Shown: positions 1 through 33,456 of the stretch, piece by piece
Position numbering within the stretch: the stretch's first letter is position 1
Layout: each line of letters starts with the position of its first letter
Assembly: GCA_963170055.1 (NCBI GenBank)
Contig: CAUJGJ010000113.1
Span: 41,001-105,000 of the forward strand
Length of the DNA: 64,000 nucleotides
Reading direction: 5' to 3'
Source of the DNA: Halisarca cf. caerulea
Taxonomy: Eukaryota > Porifera > Demospongiae > Chondrillida > Halisarcidae
The notes under the pieces: model-generated
Told to the model about the DNA's origin: nothing
Seen by the model: the letters and a program-made list of their open reading frames with translations, nothing else
Database searches by the model: none
Translations under genes and position numbers: made by a program

Positions 1-2216
1 ACCACTCTCTCTCCTTGGAGTTTCACCGTAGCTACGCAGCAAGTACTGGGCTCGATCTCTCCAGCGAAGATCTTGACCTGCGACGACCTACACCCTGCCC
101 CCAAAGAGGATCTGTTTCGGTGTTACTGTACGCAATACACTTTTGGGTGGCCTTCCTACATCTCCTCAGTACGAGTAATAGTATTCATGCAGCGTTACCA
201 TGCAACATGTGACGTTTTACTACATCATTCTTGCAAAATATCGTTATACGTGCGAGTATACGCGGTTGCACACTCTTATCTCTTATGTACTCTTGGTATA
301 CTTGATTATCGTCGTACCATTTTTGACGCTTTATTCTGGCATGAAGCCCAGTGTTATTGTCAAAATTTGACTGAGTGTTCAACTAAGTACAGTGAATGAT
401 CGTATGTATAGATTTCTGGAAATTATGTTCTTCAACTGCGACACGACACCTAAACTATGCCCAAAATGGCGATTTACACCTGCAGCAATGCAAAATAGTT
501 GATTTTCGGTTAAACTGAGGAGTGTCCCAAATTCCATACATACAGTACGATCTTAAATACGAGGGTAAGCTACAAGTTTGTGTCTGAATACACTTGTTAC
601 ACTGCAATTTGATTCAATAAAGTGTCAAAGTACGGCGAACGGAAAGAGCTTCGTTTCTGCTTCAGTGTATAACTTTTTCCATTTATTCTTTGGCCTACAC
701 AGGTCTTATAATTAACTCAATAAGATAAATTAGAGTAGTGGCACCAATATCATTCAGTAGGATCGATATAACAGCTAAAGTTTTTGCGAAAATTGTGTGG
801 GTGGACCGACCTGCCACCTTAAAGTCTAGTCACTTTTTCTTTCAGCAATACATTAAAATTGTTAATTTGGTTTCTGCTGTACACTTCTAAAGCATATTAA
901 CCTTTTATCTACCGCGCTTTTCTGTTACCACTAGCCCCTTATCTACCACTGACCACATTTGTGGCGCAAAAGTTTATTCAGTAATAGAACTGTTTATGAA
1001 CGCAATATTGGTCTGATTCTTTGTCAAGAGCTATTAAAACACACACTAGTCTTCTTCTTGTCAAGAAAACACCACAGTGAACCGTCATGTATCCTAACCG
1101 TTGCAAAATACAGATGATAATTACAACTGCAAAGTTTCTTTCTAACCTGCTCATAATCTGTGCGCACGAGTACAAAATGCTAACTAAACAATGCATTTTG
1201 CTATGAAAGGCTTGGAAGTTCCCCCCATTGCAGTAAAGCTTGGATAAAACGTACGAACTTGACCAGTGAAACCAACCTTGTCTTCATGCGACGGCTTGGC
1301 GGAAAAAGCCTTTAAATGTTAACGCAACTCATTCCCCAGCAACCATATACCTTCTAGCAACATATCATGCTTTCATATTCAGTATACGGCGCAACAAAAC
1401 AACAAAAGAAGAGCTAAAAACTGCACTTCTGCGTCTTTGAGAAAGCGACGTCATTTTAAGTTTGTATAATTATTGTAAACTGTCCATATTCTTGACTTTT
1501 TCAACAACACATGCGTTTTTCTGTTATATAACAGCTCCTTTTGTATAGTTATAATACGTAGTATAGGCATACAAAATAGACAGTTGCACTCAGATTGACG
1601 AAAGCTATCGACTGGTACTAAACTTGAGAGGATTGGATGCTAATACAGACTCATGGTAATTTAGGGGTGTCTACACTATGCGCCACAAATGCGGTCTATG
1701 GTAGATAAGGGGTTAACTCAAAAAAATTGCCTTAGAAAATACATTAAAGCAGCAGTAACAATAATCACGATTTACCTTTACCATTTCAGTGTTTAGTCTA
1801 TTGTGATGTAACACTTTCATATGTAAATGTAGTACACAAAGTGCTAACTAAGGTACTTCCCTAAAGTTAATGATGATGAGCAACAGCCGACTGATGTACC
1901 ACGACTCACAAAATGACTCGAATGAACGGATGCTGTTTTGTGTTTTGTGATTGGCACCTGCATTATGCCAGTAGTCAGACAGCATTTTCGTGTTTGCCTA
2001 TTAGAGGTACTCTTGCTGACTAGTCTTGTTCGGCAATATTGTATAATTACTTCACATTACTATATTTTCTGGTCCAAAACATAGATGTGCCAAGTTGACT
2101 GATTCATAAACTAGTCAATTCTTTTGCGTAAAAATGGCTAATAATCACTACAACTAACTACAGAATTTATGCAAAACAATGTTGGATATTAGGTATGTAT
2201 ATATGCATCCACATAC
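1..2216. other. Flank or intron with no recognised exon
   Basis: No exon that continues the talin gene (minus strand, last exon seen at 2217-2486) could be recognised here. The short open frames on both strands have no family resemblance. The stretch is therefore either a long talin intron or sequence beyond a gene break. It contains one inverted-repeat element (898-1718). The last recognised talin exon ends at a good GTATGT donor in phase 0, so the gene is expected to continue to the left. Confidence 0.6.
898..1718. mobile_element. MITE-like element with terminal inverted repeats
   Basis: The left arm at 935-968 (CCCCTTATCTACC, then CATTTGTGGCGCA) is matched in reverse complement at 1679-1713. 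A second, weaker copy of the outer motif (TTAACCTTTTATCTACC) lies at 898-914. The interior of about 700 bases has no credible reading frame. Size, TIRs and lack of coding fit a non-autonomous DNA transposon; the superfamily is not recognised. Confidence 0.65.
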
Positions 2217-24294
<22,078 letters not shown>

Positions 24295-24469
24295 GTTCCC
24301 ACTGTGAGCCACAGGCTAGGCTAGTCTCTCGGAACCAGCCCAGTTTGATTTAAAAATGGACACACTCGAGACTGTGTAGTTTTCTTTCGTAGTTTAGTAA
24401 AGAGTTGGCACTGTTATATTGGAAGACACTGGTTCTGCATGCAACTATATGCGTGAGACTAGTTTCAGC
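24295..24469. promoter_or_regulatory. Divergent intergenic region (putative bidirectional promoter)
   Basis: Only 175 bases separate the talin ATG (minus, 24294) from the ATG of the EF-hand/TRAPPC12 gene (plus, 24470). The 5' UTRs must therefore be short or have an unseen upstream exon, and both promoters must overlap here. No clear TATA box is seen. The block around 24300-24345 has GGCTAGGCTAG-type direct repeats. Shared control of talin and the neighbour is an inference from spacing. Confidence 0.55.
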
Positions 24470-27400
24470 ATGGGAGCAGGCAATAGTGTTTTCAAGGAGG
24501 ACTATAAAGATGCTCTCCAGTTGTTAAATGTCGAAGAACAAAGATCAATTATTGAGTCTTTTAGGACTTATGCGGGTGACAAAGGAAAGAAGGTGGATCG
24601 TCCCAGTTTCACGAAGTTATTGACTACTTTGAGGATTCCTGCTATCTCCAGTGATAGGTTATTTGAGGTGTTCGATAGAAAGAAGGTAAACTTAGAAACT
24701 TGAAAGTATTTAATATCAAATACAGTAGAACCTCGCAATAAGACCACCCCGGAAATAAGACCACCTCAGAATTAAGACCACTTTGTTGCAGTCCGGAATT
24801 TCTCCTATAGTTTTACATGGAAATTAGTTTCAGAATAAAGACCACATTTTTTCTTCTGGATGTCAAAACCTCACAATTAAGACCACTTATTTGTGGATAT
24901 TGCTGTTTTCTGTGGACAATAGGCTCTGAAATGACGACATCAGTAAAAAGAGATGGTAAACTTAGGGTCACTTTTTTAACATCATAATGGAGTAACAATG
25001 AAAGAGGTGTGATGGTACAATTTTTCTACAGTTTTATTGCCTTATGTGCATCCTGTGTCTTTGGAATGACTTCTGGATGTGCCATGCTATTCTGGGCAGT
25101 ACTTTCAGAAATAAGACCACCTCAAAATTAAGACCACTTACAACGGTCCCAAGGGTGGTCGTATTTGTGAGGTTCTACTGTACATAGTTATAGCATAGAT
25201 ACTCCAACACGGTTATAGCCTATATTTTGGTTGTTCCTTGTGACAAAAGACATAGACAAGAAGCTATCGGCTGTTGTGATGTTGTAGGTACTTAGTAATG
25301 CATGGTGAGGGGGGAGTTCTGGCAGAGGATTCTCACTATAGCAAACCCTGGTTATGACAATCTCAGCATATACCGAGCAATTCTTCCAAAGCTGCTTCCT
25401 ATGTAGTGAAAGCATGAATACCCTATGGTTAAAATACCTTGTGTGAATATAGTAATGAAACAATCTATTGATTATTTTATGGCAAGATGAAAACTTTTCC
25501 TTGCCTAATGCAATTTGTAAGGTCAACTTGACTAATTTACATATGGATCAGTAGATCAGTTTATATGGTGCTATTGTAAAGGGCTTAAAGTAGATTTCCT
25601 TTGAGTACTGTTAGTATGTGCATTATTTAGTTGGGCTAAGATGTGCAGCTTAGCTATGTAGATGAGCAGATGGTTTATGCAGATATATTACATACCCTAT
25701 TCTAATGAACTCACTGTTGTGATGAACTTTTGGTGTGATCCCCAAGGGTGTTCTTTAAAGAGGTTTGACTGCAATTTACATGAATTTCATTCAGTTGATC
25801 ACTAGCTACTATACATACTTTGTACTCCATGTACATAATTTATCGGTTCTAATGGTTGTGATTGGAGAAAAAGTCACTTAGGATGACTTGGGTGGTGTGG
25901 CCCTGAACAAGACATTGATGTCTAACTTGATCTAACTGGTATATATGAGCAATGATAAGTTTGGATAGCACCAAAAGTGCACAAATGTGTGTATTCTTAC
26001 AAAGAGTGTAAGTGAGAATGCAGTGACATACGTATTGTCGTTGTACCATGATAATTTTTCAGACAATACATAATTGTGCCATTAGTAAATTTGATATTGT
26101 GATGATCATAGTGTATGATAGTCATGGCAAATCCTGGTCATTACCTCTTTTCTTTTCAAAGATTAGTGCAACAATAGCAGCAAAGCTACTATGCCAGGCA
26201 CCCAGTCGAAGTGGGCTGTTTAGTAGATTGGTGTGTATCTGGACAGATTGCATATCTCATTTGTTGGCAAAATACTTGCAATGTTTCGCCCTCTTGGGCT
26301 TCTTCAGGCAATGTTTACAAAACTTTAATGACAAAATTTGAAGTTTTGTTGTTATACATATACATATAGTTTTGTAAGCATGGCCTAAAGAAGCCCAAGA
26401 GGGCAAAAAGTTGCAATTGCGCTGTTTAACACTCTTTAGTCTTATTCAAATCAAGTAATATAATCTAAAAGAAAACTACCATAATATGTTTGAGTTTGGC
26501 TCGATATACTACCCGGATCTTCATTCAGTTTCCAAAAATTTTACGTATGCAAATAGCTGGAAATTGTTTGCAAATGCCATTCATCCACACATAACTTTAT
26601 CTACACTTAATTCAATAGTGGCATCTCTTGGAATAGTTTGATGTTATCTGTTTTATACCTTGTTTAGACTGGTTTTGTGGACTTGGAAGAGTTAATTTGT
26701 GGACTTTCTGTTTTGCAACATGGAACATTTCGTGACAAATGTAAAATGCTCTTTAGAATTTTTAATTTAGTAAGTTCACAGTTGTGTTCGCTTGCAAAGA
26801 TTTAATGTGATATGTTGATGGTTGCCACTTCAGGATGGAGATGAAGGAGTAAGCAGGGAGGAACTTAGAGCAGTACTAACTGGTGTCATAAAATCAGCAA
26901 ATAATTTTATGGATGTCAATCAAGGCAGCGATGACATTGGTGTTGTTGTACAGAAGTATGTAGATGCATACATTTCATGTGGGATTAATGAGTTTGACCA
27001 ATTTACTATCATCCTGTGGGTGTTTTGTTTGTATCTTTCAACTTTATTGTTTACATTTTGTTACATCTCATACTGGTAGTCCTAACTTCACAACTTGGCA
27101 ACCAATATTCAAGTACAGGTTTTGATTCATTTCCTCACTTTAGGATTGTTGACAAGGCCTTTGAGGAATGTGACATTAGCCAAACAGGAACTCTGCTTCC
27201 AGCTGTAAGTACATTTTGGACGAAGTTTGATTAGTTTGATATCTCAAAGTCAAATCTGTTGACAGCTGTACTTTTTTATATTTTCTCTGAATTCTTTAAA
27301 GGGTAATATGGATGACCAAACACTTTATTTCTCATTTTCGTAATTTGTATTGATGAGTAGTAGAAAGAAAGCCACTGTAGATTGTACATATGGCAGCAAA

Positions 27401-28017
27401 GTCACTAAATATTGTGCTTCATGCTTTTGATTCTAACATACATGTGGCTAGTAATCTTTAGCCATTTTGGAGAACTTTTCAGGAAAGTAATACAGCTACA
27501 TACCTTTCTGTGTGTATATTGTATGCATATGTACGTATATACCACTGCATGCTGTATTTCCAAATGATTTCAGTCTTCTCAGACTCACATAGCCAGTATT
27601 ACTCGGGATTGAATGCATGATAGACACCTGTGAATCTGTGCCACTGATTTCTCAGTAGCTAGTGATACAGCAGGTCAAATTTCTTAGCACATATATCTTA
27701 ATATTCCTCTGCATGTGCTCTATTCACAGGAATTTGAATACTGGGTTAAAAAAAATCCAGCCGTGATAGAACCTTTATTTGGATGGTTTCTGTTTGATGA
27801 TGAAGGCCAGGCTACTGAAGATGAACAAGTAGATACACATCCACCACAGCAAAGTTTAAGTCTTTCTGATGAAGACTGGCAATCTGAAAAGGATTTCATT
27901 TGTTCCATATGGCCCTTACCTCAGCAGCTGTGGGAGTTCTTTGGTGATAAAGCTGTAAGCAGTGTTGCACAAGAGGCAGTGCTTTGGTGCCCGGTTGTAA
28001 AGTATCATCATGTACAA
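24470..28017 (+). CDS. EF-hand module (exons 1-5)
   Basis: Residues 1-283. The order resembles a four-EF-hand neuronal-calcium-sensor or calcineurin-B fold: MGAGNSVFK, helix [30 protein letters not shown] (degenerate first hand), KMLFRIFNL then [11 protein letters not shown] (good loop with Asp-x-Asp-x-Gly-x-Ser-x-x-Glu spacing), and [17 protein letters not shown] (second loop with final Glu). The fifth exon continues into an acidic linker ([13 protein letters not shown]) and then [14 protein letters not shown], which may correspond to the TRAPPC12 segment before the TPRs. I do not recognise this EF-hand subfamily. Confidence 0.75.
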
Positions 28018-28756
28018 GTGAGGCACATTTGTACATGTGTTCAAGGGGATGTAGGTCTGTTTATTCAGTAGTTTTGCATTATTTTACTTCACTATTCTAG
28101 AGTAGTGTAACTCTCAGCAAAGATTTATATGGCGATGCTGAAAAGGTTTTCAAAGAAATAAGAGATTTAGTAGTAAGCATTTTGCAGCAATGTAATGTAT
28201 TGTATTGGGTCTCTGTCTTGTTTATGTGTACGTACTTATTATCTCCCTTCATATGCAGATATTTTATTCTTGCTGTGGTTAATGGTTTTGATTTGGCAAA
28301 GTTTTATGAGGGAGAATGACATTTTTTTGTATTGGAGTTACATTATGCATACGTAATTCTGCATAGTTATTTGATGAACAAATGCATAGCAAATTTTCAT
28401 AGGTACCGCCGTACCTTTACAGTAGCTTCTGGCTATAGACTCCCTAGGGTATACAGAATAAACTGATTGGCATATGCATTCAGTTTGTTCTGCTACCATT
28501 GTGACAATAATATCATCTGTATATGCTATAATCCACACACTTCGGTATGTGACCTGTACAGTTGATGTCCTGTCATCAATATGCCATCCTGTACCATGCA
28601 GAATGATGAGCATTACAAAAGTGCTTGCTGGTTGACAGGAGAAATTCTGATGTCAGCAGGTGACAGTGTCTCTCCATTCATTCTTCAAGTAAATTTGGAT
28701 CTTATCGTCACACATTGTGCAGTTGCTTGTTTAATGTGCAATTGGTGTATGTATTC

Positions 28757-28851
<95 letters not shown>

Positions 28852-31800
28852 CATATATATATATATATATATATTTTCTTTGCTAAGATGGCCGACCCGC
28901 GTCACGATTGACCGCTCCTAATATGAGATATTTTGGCATTCTACTGCTTCTAATCTTTACTGCAATTGCCTATGATTACCTGAACGCTAGGAAGGAATTA
29001 TCAACTTTCATCGCTCGGAAGGAATTATCAATTTTCAATCAATCTAGTGATTTTTGCGCTAAAGTTTCAGCGTCACCCTCAGCGATGCCCACGGGAACGG
29101 CACCTTGCTCAGTTTGTGGAAAAGTTATGACTATTCGTCTAGACGGAAATGTGAAAATTCATGGTCCAGTGCTTAGCCGGTGTGCGGGATCTGGTGTACC
29201 TCCGGCCGTTTCTACATCGACTTTCCTTCAACCCCATCAACCGACGTCACCTACGCTCTATTCTACTCCCTGCTCTGACGCTAGCCAGATTCAATCGACT
29301 TCGTCTGTCCAAACCTCAGATTCCATCATCAACCCTGGCCCCACCACCTTTAGAGTTCTAAAGAGGATACCTCGTGGTTCACGAGCCCCGTTCGCCAGAA
29401 AGTTTGCATCTATCTTAGATAGTATCGTCAACAGTGGCGGCTACGAGACCGATGCTTGGGAACGGCTCTTTCTATTCAGTAGATGTTGTGTCCGCATGCC
29501 AAGCCGTGGTGGCCACAGAAGAAGCCTAGCTTCGAAGGTGAATCGTGCCATTGAAGAGGAAAGTGACGACCAAAGACCTAGGAATGCTACTGGTACACGC
29601 ACCCCAGCCTCACTGGCTAATCGAGTTTCTTCAAAACTTGAAGAGGGTGATTGTAGGGGTGCGGTACGCATAGCAAGTTCCACTGAACCAGTTTGCCCGG
29701 TAGATGAGAGGTCTCTGAATTTGCTGAAAGAGAAACACCCACCCATGCATCCAGATTCTGCATTCCCTGCAGCTCCCCCTGTATCGGCAGATCCCCTTGT
29801 TGTTTCATCATCGGAAGTCATCAAAGCGGTGTATTCCTTCCCAGCAGGCTCTGCCGCTGGGCCTGACGGGCTCCGCCCTCAGCACCTCAAAGACCTGGTA
29901 ACATATGCACGTAGTGAAGGCTCAGATGATTTGATTGCTTCCCTTACCAATTTTGTCAACTATATCATTGCAGGTAATGTTCCTCGGAATGCCCGCCCAT
30001 TCTTTTTTGGTGCATCATTGACAGGATTGAGTAAGAAGGATGGAGGAATTAGACCAATTGCGGTTGGTTGTACTTTGCGTCGATTGGCTGCCAAGTGTCT
30101 TTGTGCCTCTGTTTTTGATGAAATGGGATCCATCCTTTATCCTATGCAACTGGGCTTTGGTACCTCCATGGGGGCTGAAGCTGCAGTCCATGCGGCCAGG
30201 TCATACCTGGCCAACATGAAGGATGACCAACTTCTGCTTAAACTGGACTTTACTAATGCATTTAACAGTGTCCGGCGTGACAAGATTCTGCACTCAGAGA
30301 AAAGGCCCCTGCACTTCTGCCATTAGTGTACTCTGCCTATCGCTTCCCCTCACTGTTGTTCTTTGGAAAGCACACCATCCCCTCTGCTGAAGGGGTTCAA
30401 CAGGGTGATCCACTCGGCCCCCTGCTTTTCTGCCTGGCCATTCACGACATCATTGTAAAAATGAAGTCAGAATTCACGGTTTTTTATCTTGATGATGGCA
30501 CCCTAGGTGGTAGCTTGGAAGATGTCAAATCTGATTTGTCGTATCTGGAGCGGGCTGCCAGCAGCATCAACCTTTTTCTGAATCACAACAAATCTGAAGT
30601 AATTTGTGTGGAGGACTCTACCAAAACCGATATGCTCTCTTGCTATCCTTCTCTTCGCCCAACAGAACCCACACATGCGACATTATTGGGCTCACCAATT
30701 GGAGGTATGGAATCCATCACTGATGTGTGGGAGTCCAAGATAGAGCAGCTGAAGATTCTTGGTAGTAGACTGGAGCAATTACAGGCCCACGATGCACTTT
30801 GTCTTCTTCGGAACGCTTTTGCTCTGCCAAAGGTACTGTATGTACTCCGTACAGCTCCAAGTTTTCTATCCCCCCTCCTCGACACATTTGATGATGTTCA
30901 GAAATCCCTCCTGGAAGCTATTTGTAACATTCACCTCAGTGACAAGTGCTGGTTACAAGCGTCAATACCTATTAATGCTGGTGGTATAGGGATCAGGAGT
31001 GTGTCCAGGCTTGCGCCTTCTGCCTTTTTGGCTTCCGCTGCAGGCACCTCCTCGATCACCTCAGCCTTACTGCCACCTAGGTTCTCATGTGTCGTTTGTC
31101 CTCACACTGAGAAAGCACTCAGTATGTGGAAGAGATTTTCTGGCTCTGCAGACCCCCCCTCTGGCAGGTGTGCTGTTATCCAGAAAGAGTGGGACAAACA
31201 AGTTGTTGCCCATACCTTTTCGTGTCTCCTTTCAAATGCTGATCCAACCTCCAAAGCAAGGCTACAAGCAGCACATCAGAAAGAATCAGGTGCATGGATA
31301 AGTGTCCCTCCTGTTTCTGCATAGGGTTTGCGGATGGATAATGACTGTATAAGAGTTGCTGTTGGCCTTCGCCTTGGCTCTAGCCTGTGCCTGCCACATT
31401 TGTGTCCCCATTGTGGAAGTAATGTTGATGAAAGTGGGATTCATGCCTTGAGCTGTCGGAAGAGCAAGGGCAGGTTGCCGCACCACTCCAGCCTGAACGA
31501 CATCATCAAGCGAGCTCTTGTGGCAGTGAGTGTGCCTTGTACGCTTGAACCACGTGGCCTCTGCCGGTCAGATGGGAGACGGCCGGATGGCATTTCCATT
31601 ATCCCTTGGTCACGTGGCCGATGCCTGGCATGGGATGCTACATGCCACGATACGTATGCTCCTTCCAACATTCAACTAGCTTGTTCGGGTCCTGGTCTTG
31701 TTGCTGATAGGGCGGCCTCTGCCAAACGCCGGCTGTATGAGGATATATGCACTACTCATGATTTTACCCCTATTGCCATTGAGTCAGCTGGCTCATTTGG

Positions 31801-31959
31801 AAAGGATGCTCTGTCCTTTTTTCATGAACTAGCAAGACGTACTAGAGCACAGTCGAAAGATCCGCTCTCCTATCTCAAAATTTGTCAGAGAATCAGTGTA
31901 TGTGTGCAAAGATTTAACACTTATTCTATACTAGCCTGTTGTTCTATTTGACTGTTACT

Positions 31960-32034
<75 letters not shown>

Positions 32035-32039
32035 CAGTG

Positions 32040-32117
<78 letters not shown>

Positions 32118-33456
32118 TATACATATTATATGTATATTTAATACATGCAGCTATGGATATGCAGATTTTCCCTAATGTGCTACTTGGGAATGTACGATTC
32201 AGTTGCAGCAGAGTTGGAAGGTTTTGGGAATTTGGATCAAGTAAATCTCTTTTATGAGTACTGGCCAGATAAATTCAAGCTAAAAGCTGGTACATTGCCA
32301 GATTGTAGTAGTAAAACTTGAGATGCATTGATTTTTGTATCTATCTCAGGTTCCTTAGTTCCGTTCTCTCTGAGAATGCTACATGCTCAAATCCCTTTGA
32401 TGCAAGTTGAGCCTAACCCATCAAAAGCTTTAGACAGGGTCTATTTACTTAAGGCATCAACTGAGAAGGTTACTTTCCTGTCAATTGTTGTCTACAAATG
32501 TACAGGTTTGCTTACTAAATGTTCAGGTTTGTGTAAGTATCAAGAAAAGTCCAGAGAAGTATGGGTTGAAAGCACCTTATTTCAAAGGTTACTTTTTGCT
32601 CATTTTGTACATCATTTGTGTATTTCATACAAAATTCTAACCTCTGCTATAGAAGCTGAAAAGCTTTGGAAATCAAGATTATTACAAGTCTCACTTTTGG
32701 CGGTACAGTGTTTCATAGCACTGAAGGTGAGCTACTCTGTCTTTGCTGTTGCCTTCTGCTACGAATGCTTTCTGTCAACAGGATTATGATTTGGCTGCTC
32801 AAGAAATTCAGACATGCTGTAAAGTATTTGAAACAAAACAAGTAGAACTTCAGATGTTGCTATGCAGAGTGTACCTAATGGTAATATTATCCTTTGCCAT
32901 TTTCATTGTCTGACATGTGTGCTACTTCGATTTTATCCTATTGTGTCTTTTAGCTGGGTGATTTGGATCTGGCATCACAAATTGTAGAGTCACAGTGTCA
33001 TCAACATGGCCAAGACATACTCCACCAGTGTGTTTTTGCTCTTTGTGCATTTTTATACGTGTGTATTTACATTTAGTCTGACACCTGTCATACTAAATAT
33101 TTTAGATGTTTTATACCACTGTTTGAGGGAAATACTGATGAAGCCCTTTCTAGGGCTAAGGTAGCCTTGAAGGATGACCCAGATAACCCTTTGGCGAGTT
33201 TGCTTGACATATATTTCACTTGTAGTACTAAATGAAACTCAATTTTTTTTGTTAGGCTGTGAATAACCTTGCTGTCTGTCTGTTCCATGCTCACCAGCCA
33301 ATGGAAGCAGTTAGAACTTTAGAAGCTTTTGTGACAGGACACGAACACCAAAAGGCTATGATAGATAATCTGTTCCTGGCTTATGAAGTGGAATCCTTGG
33401 ACAGTAATAGTAGGAAGCAGCTCTTAGTATCGCGAACATCTACACCAAAGCCCTGA
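24470..33456 (+). CDS. EF-hand protein joined to a TRAPPC12-like TPR protein
   Basis: Exons: 24470-24685, 26668-26769, 26834-27015, 27144-27204, 27730-28017, 28101-28172, 28602-28688, 32151-32289, 32350-32468, 32653-32726, 32782-32880, 32954-33027, 33106-33193, 33256-33456, about 600 residues. Exons 1-9 join in frame without gaps, as do exons 10-14. The join between 32468 and 32653 does not keep phase, so a small exon is missing or a boundary is wrong. The first half has EF-hand sequence after a possible myristoylation start (MGAGNS). The second half matches TRAPPC12, a TPR subunit of the metazoan TRAPPIII vesicle-tethering complex. The start at 24470 was chosen for the Gly-2 motif; an in-frame upstream codon exists. 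Two separate genes remain possible, but no stop or new start separates them. Confidence 0.78.
24721..25182. mobile_element. MITE with TACAGTAGAACCTC termini
   Basis: TACAGTAGAACCTCGCAATA at 24721 and its complement GAGGTTCTACTGTA ending at 25182. Inside, AATAAGACCACCTCA-type motifs repeat several times in both halves. It is non-coding, in the first intron of the EF-hand/TRAPPC12 gene. The terminal CAGTNGAACCT links it to the element at 6461-7030 and to a one-ended copy near 22250. Confidence 0.85.
26250..26420. repeat. Imperfect inverted repeat with GAAGCCCAAGAGGGC core
   Basis: CCCTCTTGGGCTTCTTCAGG near 26288 pairs with CTAAAGAAGCCCAAGAGGGC near 26384. The flanks (TTGCAATG / TTGCAATTG) pair weakly. 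It is probably a small MITE in an intron. Confidence 0.55.
28101..33456 (+). CDS. TRAPPC12-like TPR region (exons 6-14)
   Basis: [20 protein letters not shown] and [17 protein letters not shown] line up with the conserved start of the TRAPPC12 TPR domain. [20 protein letters not shown] is the strongest family signature, followed by [57 protein letters not shown] and the last [23 protein letters not shown]. The C-terminus ends at a TGA at 33454. The retrotransposon copy lies between exons 7 and 8. One intron (33194-33255) begins GCGAGT and would be a GC-AG intron. Confidence 0.88.
28758..28874. repeat. (AT)n microsatellite, left flank of retrotransposon
   Basis: About 55 AT units, abutting the first unique base of the retrotransposon. 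A matching (AT)n tract lies on the other side (31966-32034), which suggests insertion into a pre-existing AT repeat. Confidence 0.9.
28908..30326 (+). pseudogene. Retrotransposon ORF, part 1 (N-terminus to RT motif A)
   Basis: 472 codons. The first 30 residues are hydrophobic. A Cys-x2-Cys motif (CSVCGK) near residue 63 suggests an N-terminal nucleic-acid-binding finger. A Ser/Thr/Pro-rich stretch and then the RT begin ([16 protein letters not shown]). The frame ends shortly after motif A. The homologous sequence continues in the next frame ([18 protein letters not shown] read through the junction), so one small indel near 30296-30300 caused the break. Confidence 0.85.
30326..31324 (+). pseudogene. 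Retrotransposon ORF, part 2 (RT motifs B-C, thumb)
   Basis: 332 codons. It contains [15 protein letters not shown] and YLDDGTLGG, the palm motifs, then the thumb region ([31 protein letters not shown]). It ends at a TAG (31322) that lies in the same frame as part 3, so the stop is a single point mutation rather than a frameshift. Confidence 0.85.
31328..31951 (+). pseudogene. Retrotransposon ORF, part 3 (zinc motif and RLE endonuclease)
   Basis: 207 codons. [18 protein letters not shown] gives a Cys2-His-Cys arrangement. [20 protein letters not shown], then DATC, gives the PD...D motif of the restriction-like endonuclease. A helical C-terminal tail follows. This domain order (RT, zinc knuckle, RLE) defines the early-branching site-specific non-LTR elements. 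Confidence 0.8.
31966..32131. repeat. (AT)n / poly(A) / (AT)n tract, right flank of retrotransposon
   Basis: (AT)n at 31966-32027, a poly(A) run of about 41 bases at 32041-32081, then more (AT)n. The acceptor of the next TRAPPC12 exon lies 20 bases further on. Confidence 0.9.

Larger units (their letters stand above)
28875..31966 (+). mobile_element. Non-LTR retrotransposon with restriction-like endonuclease, near-intact
   Basis: A 3.1-kb element in a TRAPPC12 intron. One long frame of about 1000 codons, broken by a frameshift near 30300 and an in-frame stop at 31322, carries reverse transcriptase motifs A ([17 protein letters not shown]), B ([14 protein letters not shown]) and C (FYLDDGT). 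Downstream is a CPHCG...H...C zinc motif at about 31408-31460, then RPDGI followed 13 residues later by WDATC, the pattern of the PD-(D/E)XK endonuclease of R2/R4/CRE-type elements. There are no LTRs and no apurinic endonuclease domain. Both flanks are (AT)n, and a poly(A) tract follows at 32041. Confidence 0.85.

Noticed and set aside
27720..27908. Minus-strand frame opposite the EF-hand exon
   Set aside because: Shadow of exon 5; no independent support.
32328..32789. 153-codon open frame as a single exon
   Set aside because: Only its two ends match TRAPPC12; the middle has no similarity and the ends have splice sites, so it is read as exons plus intron.
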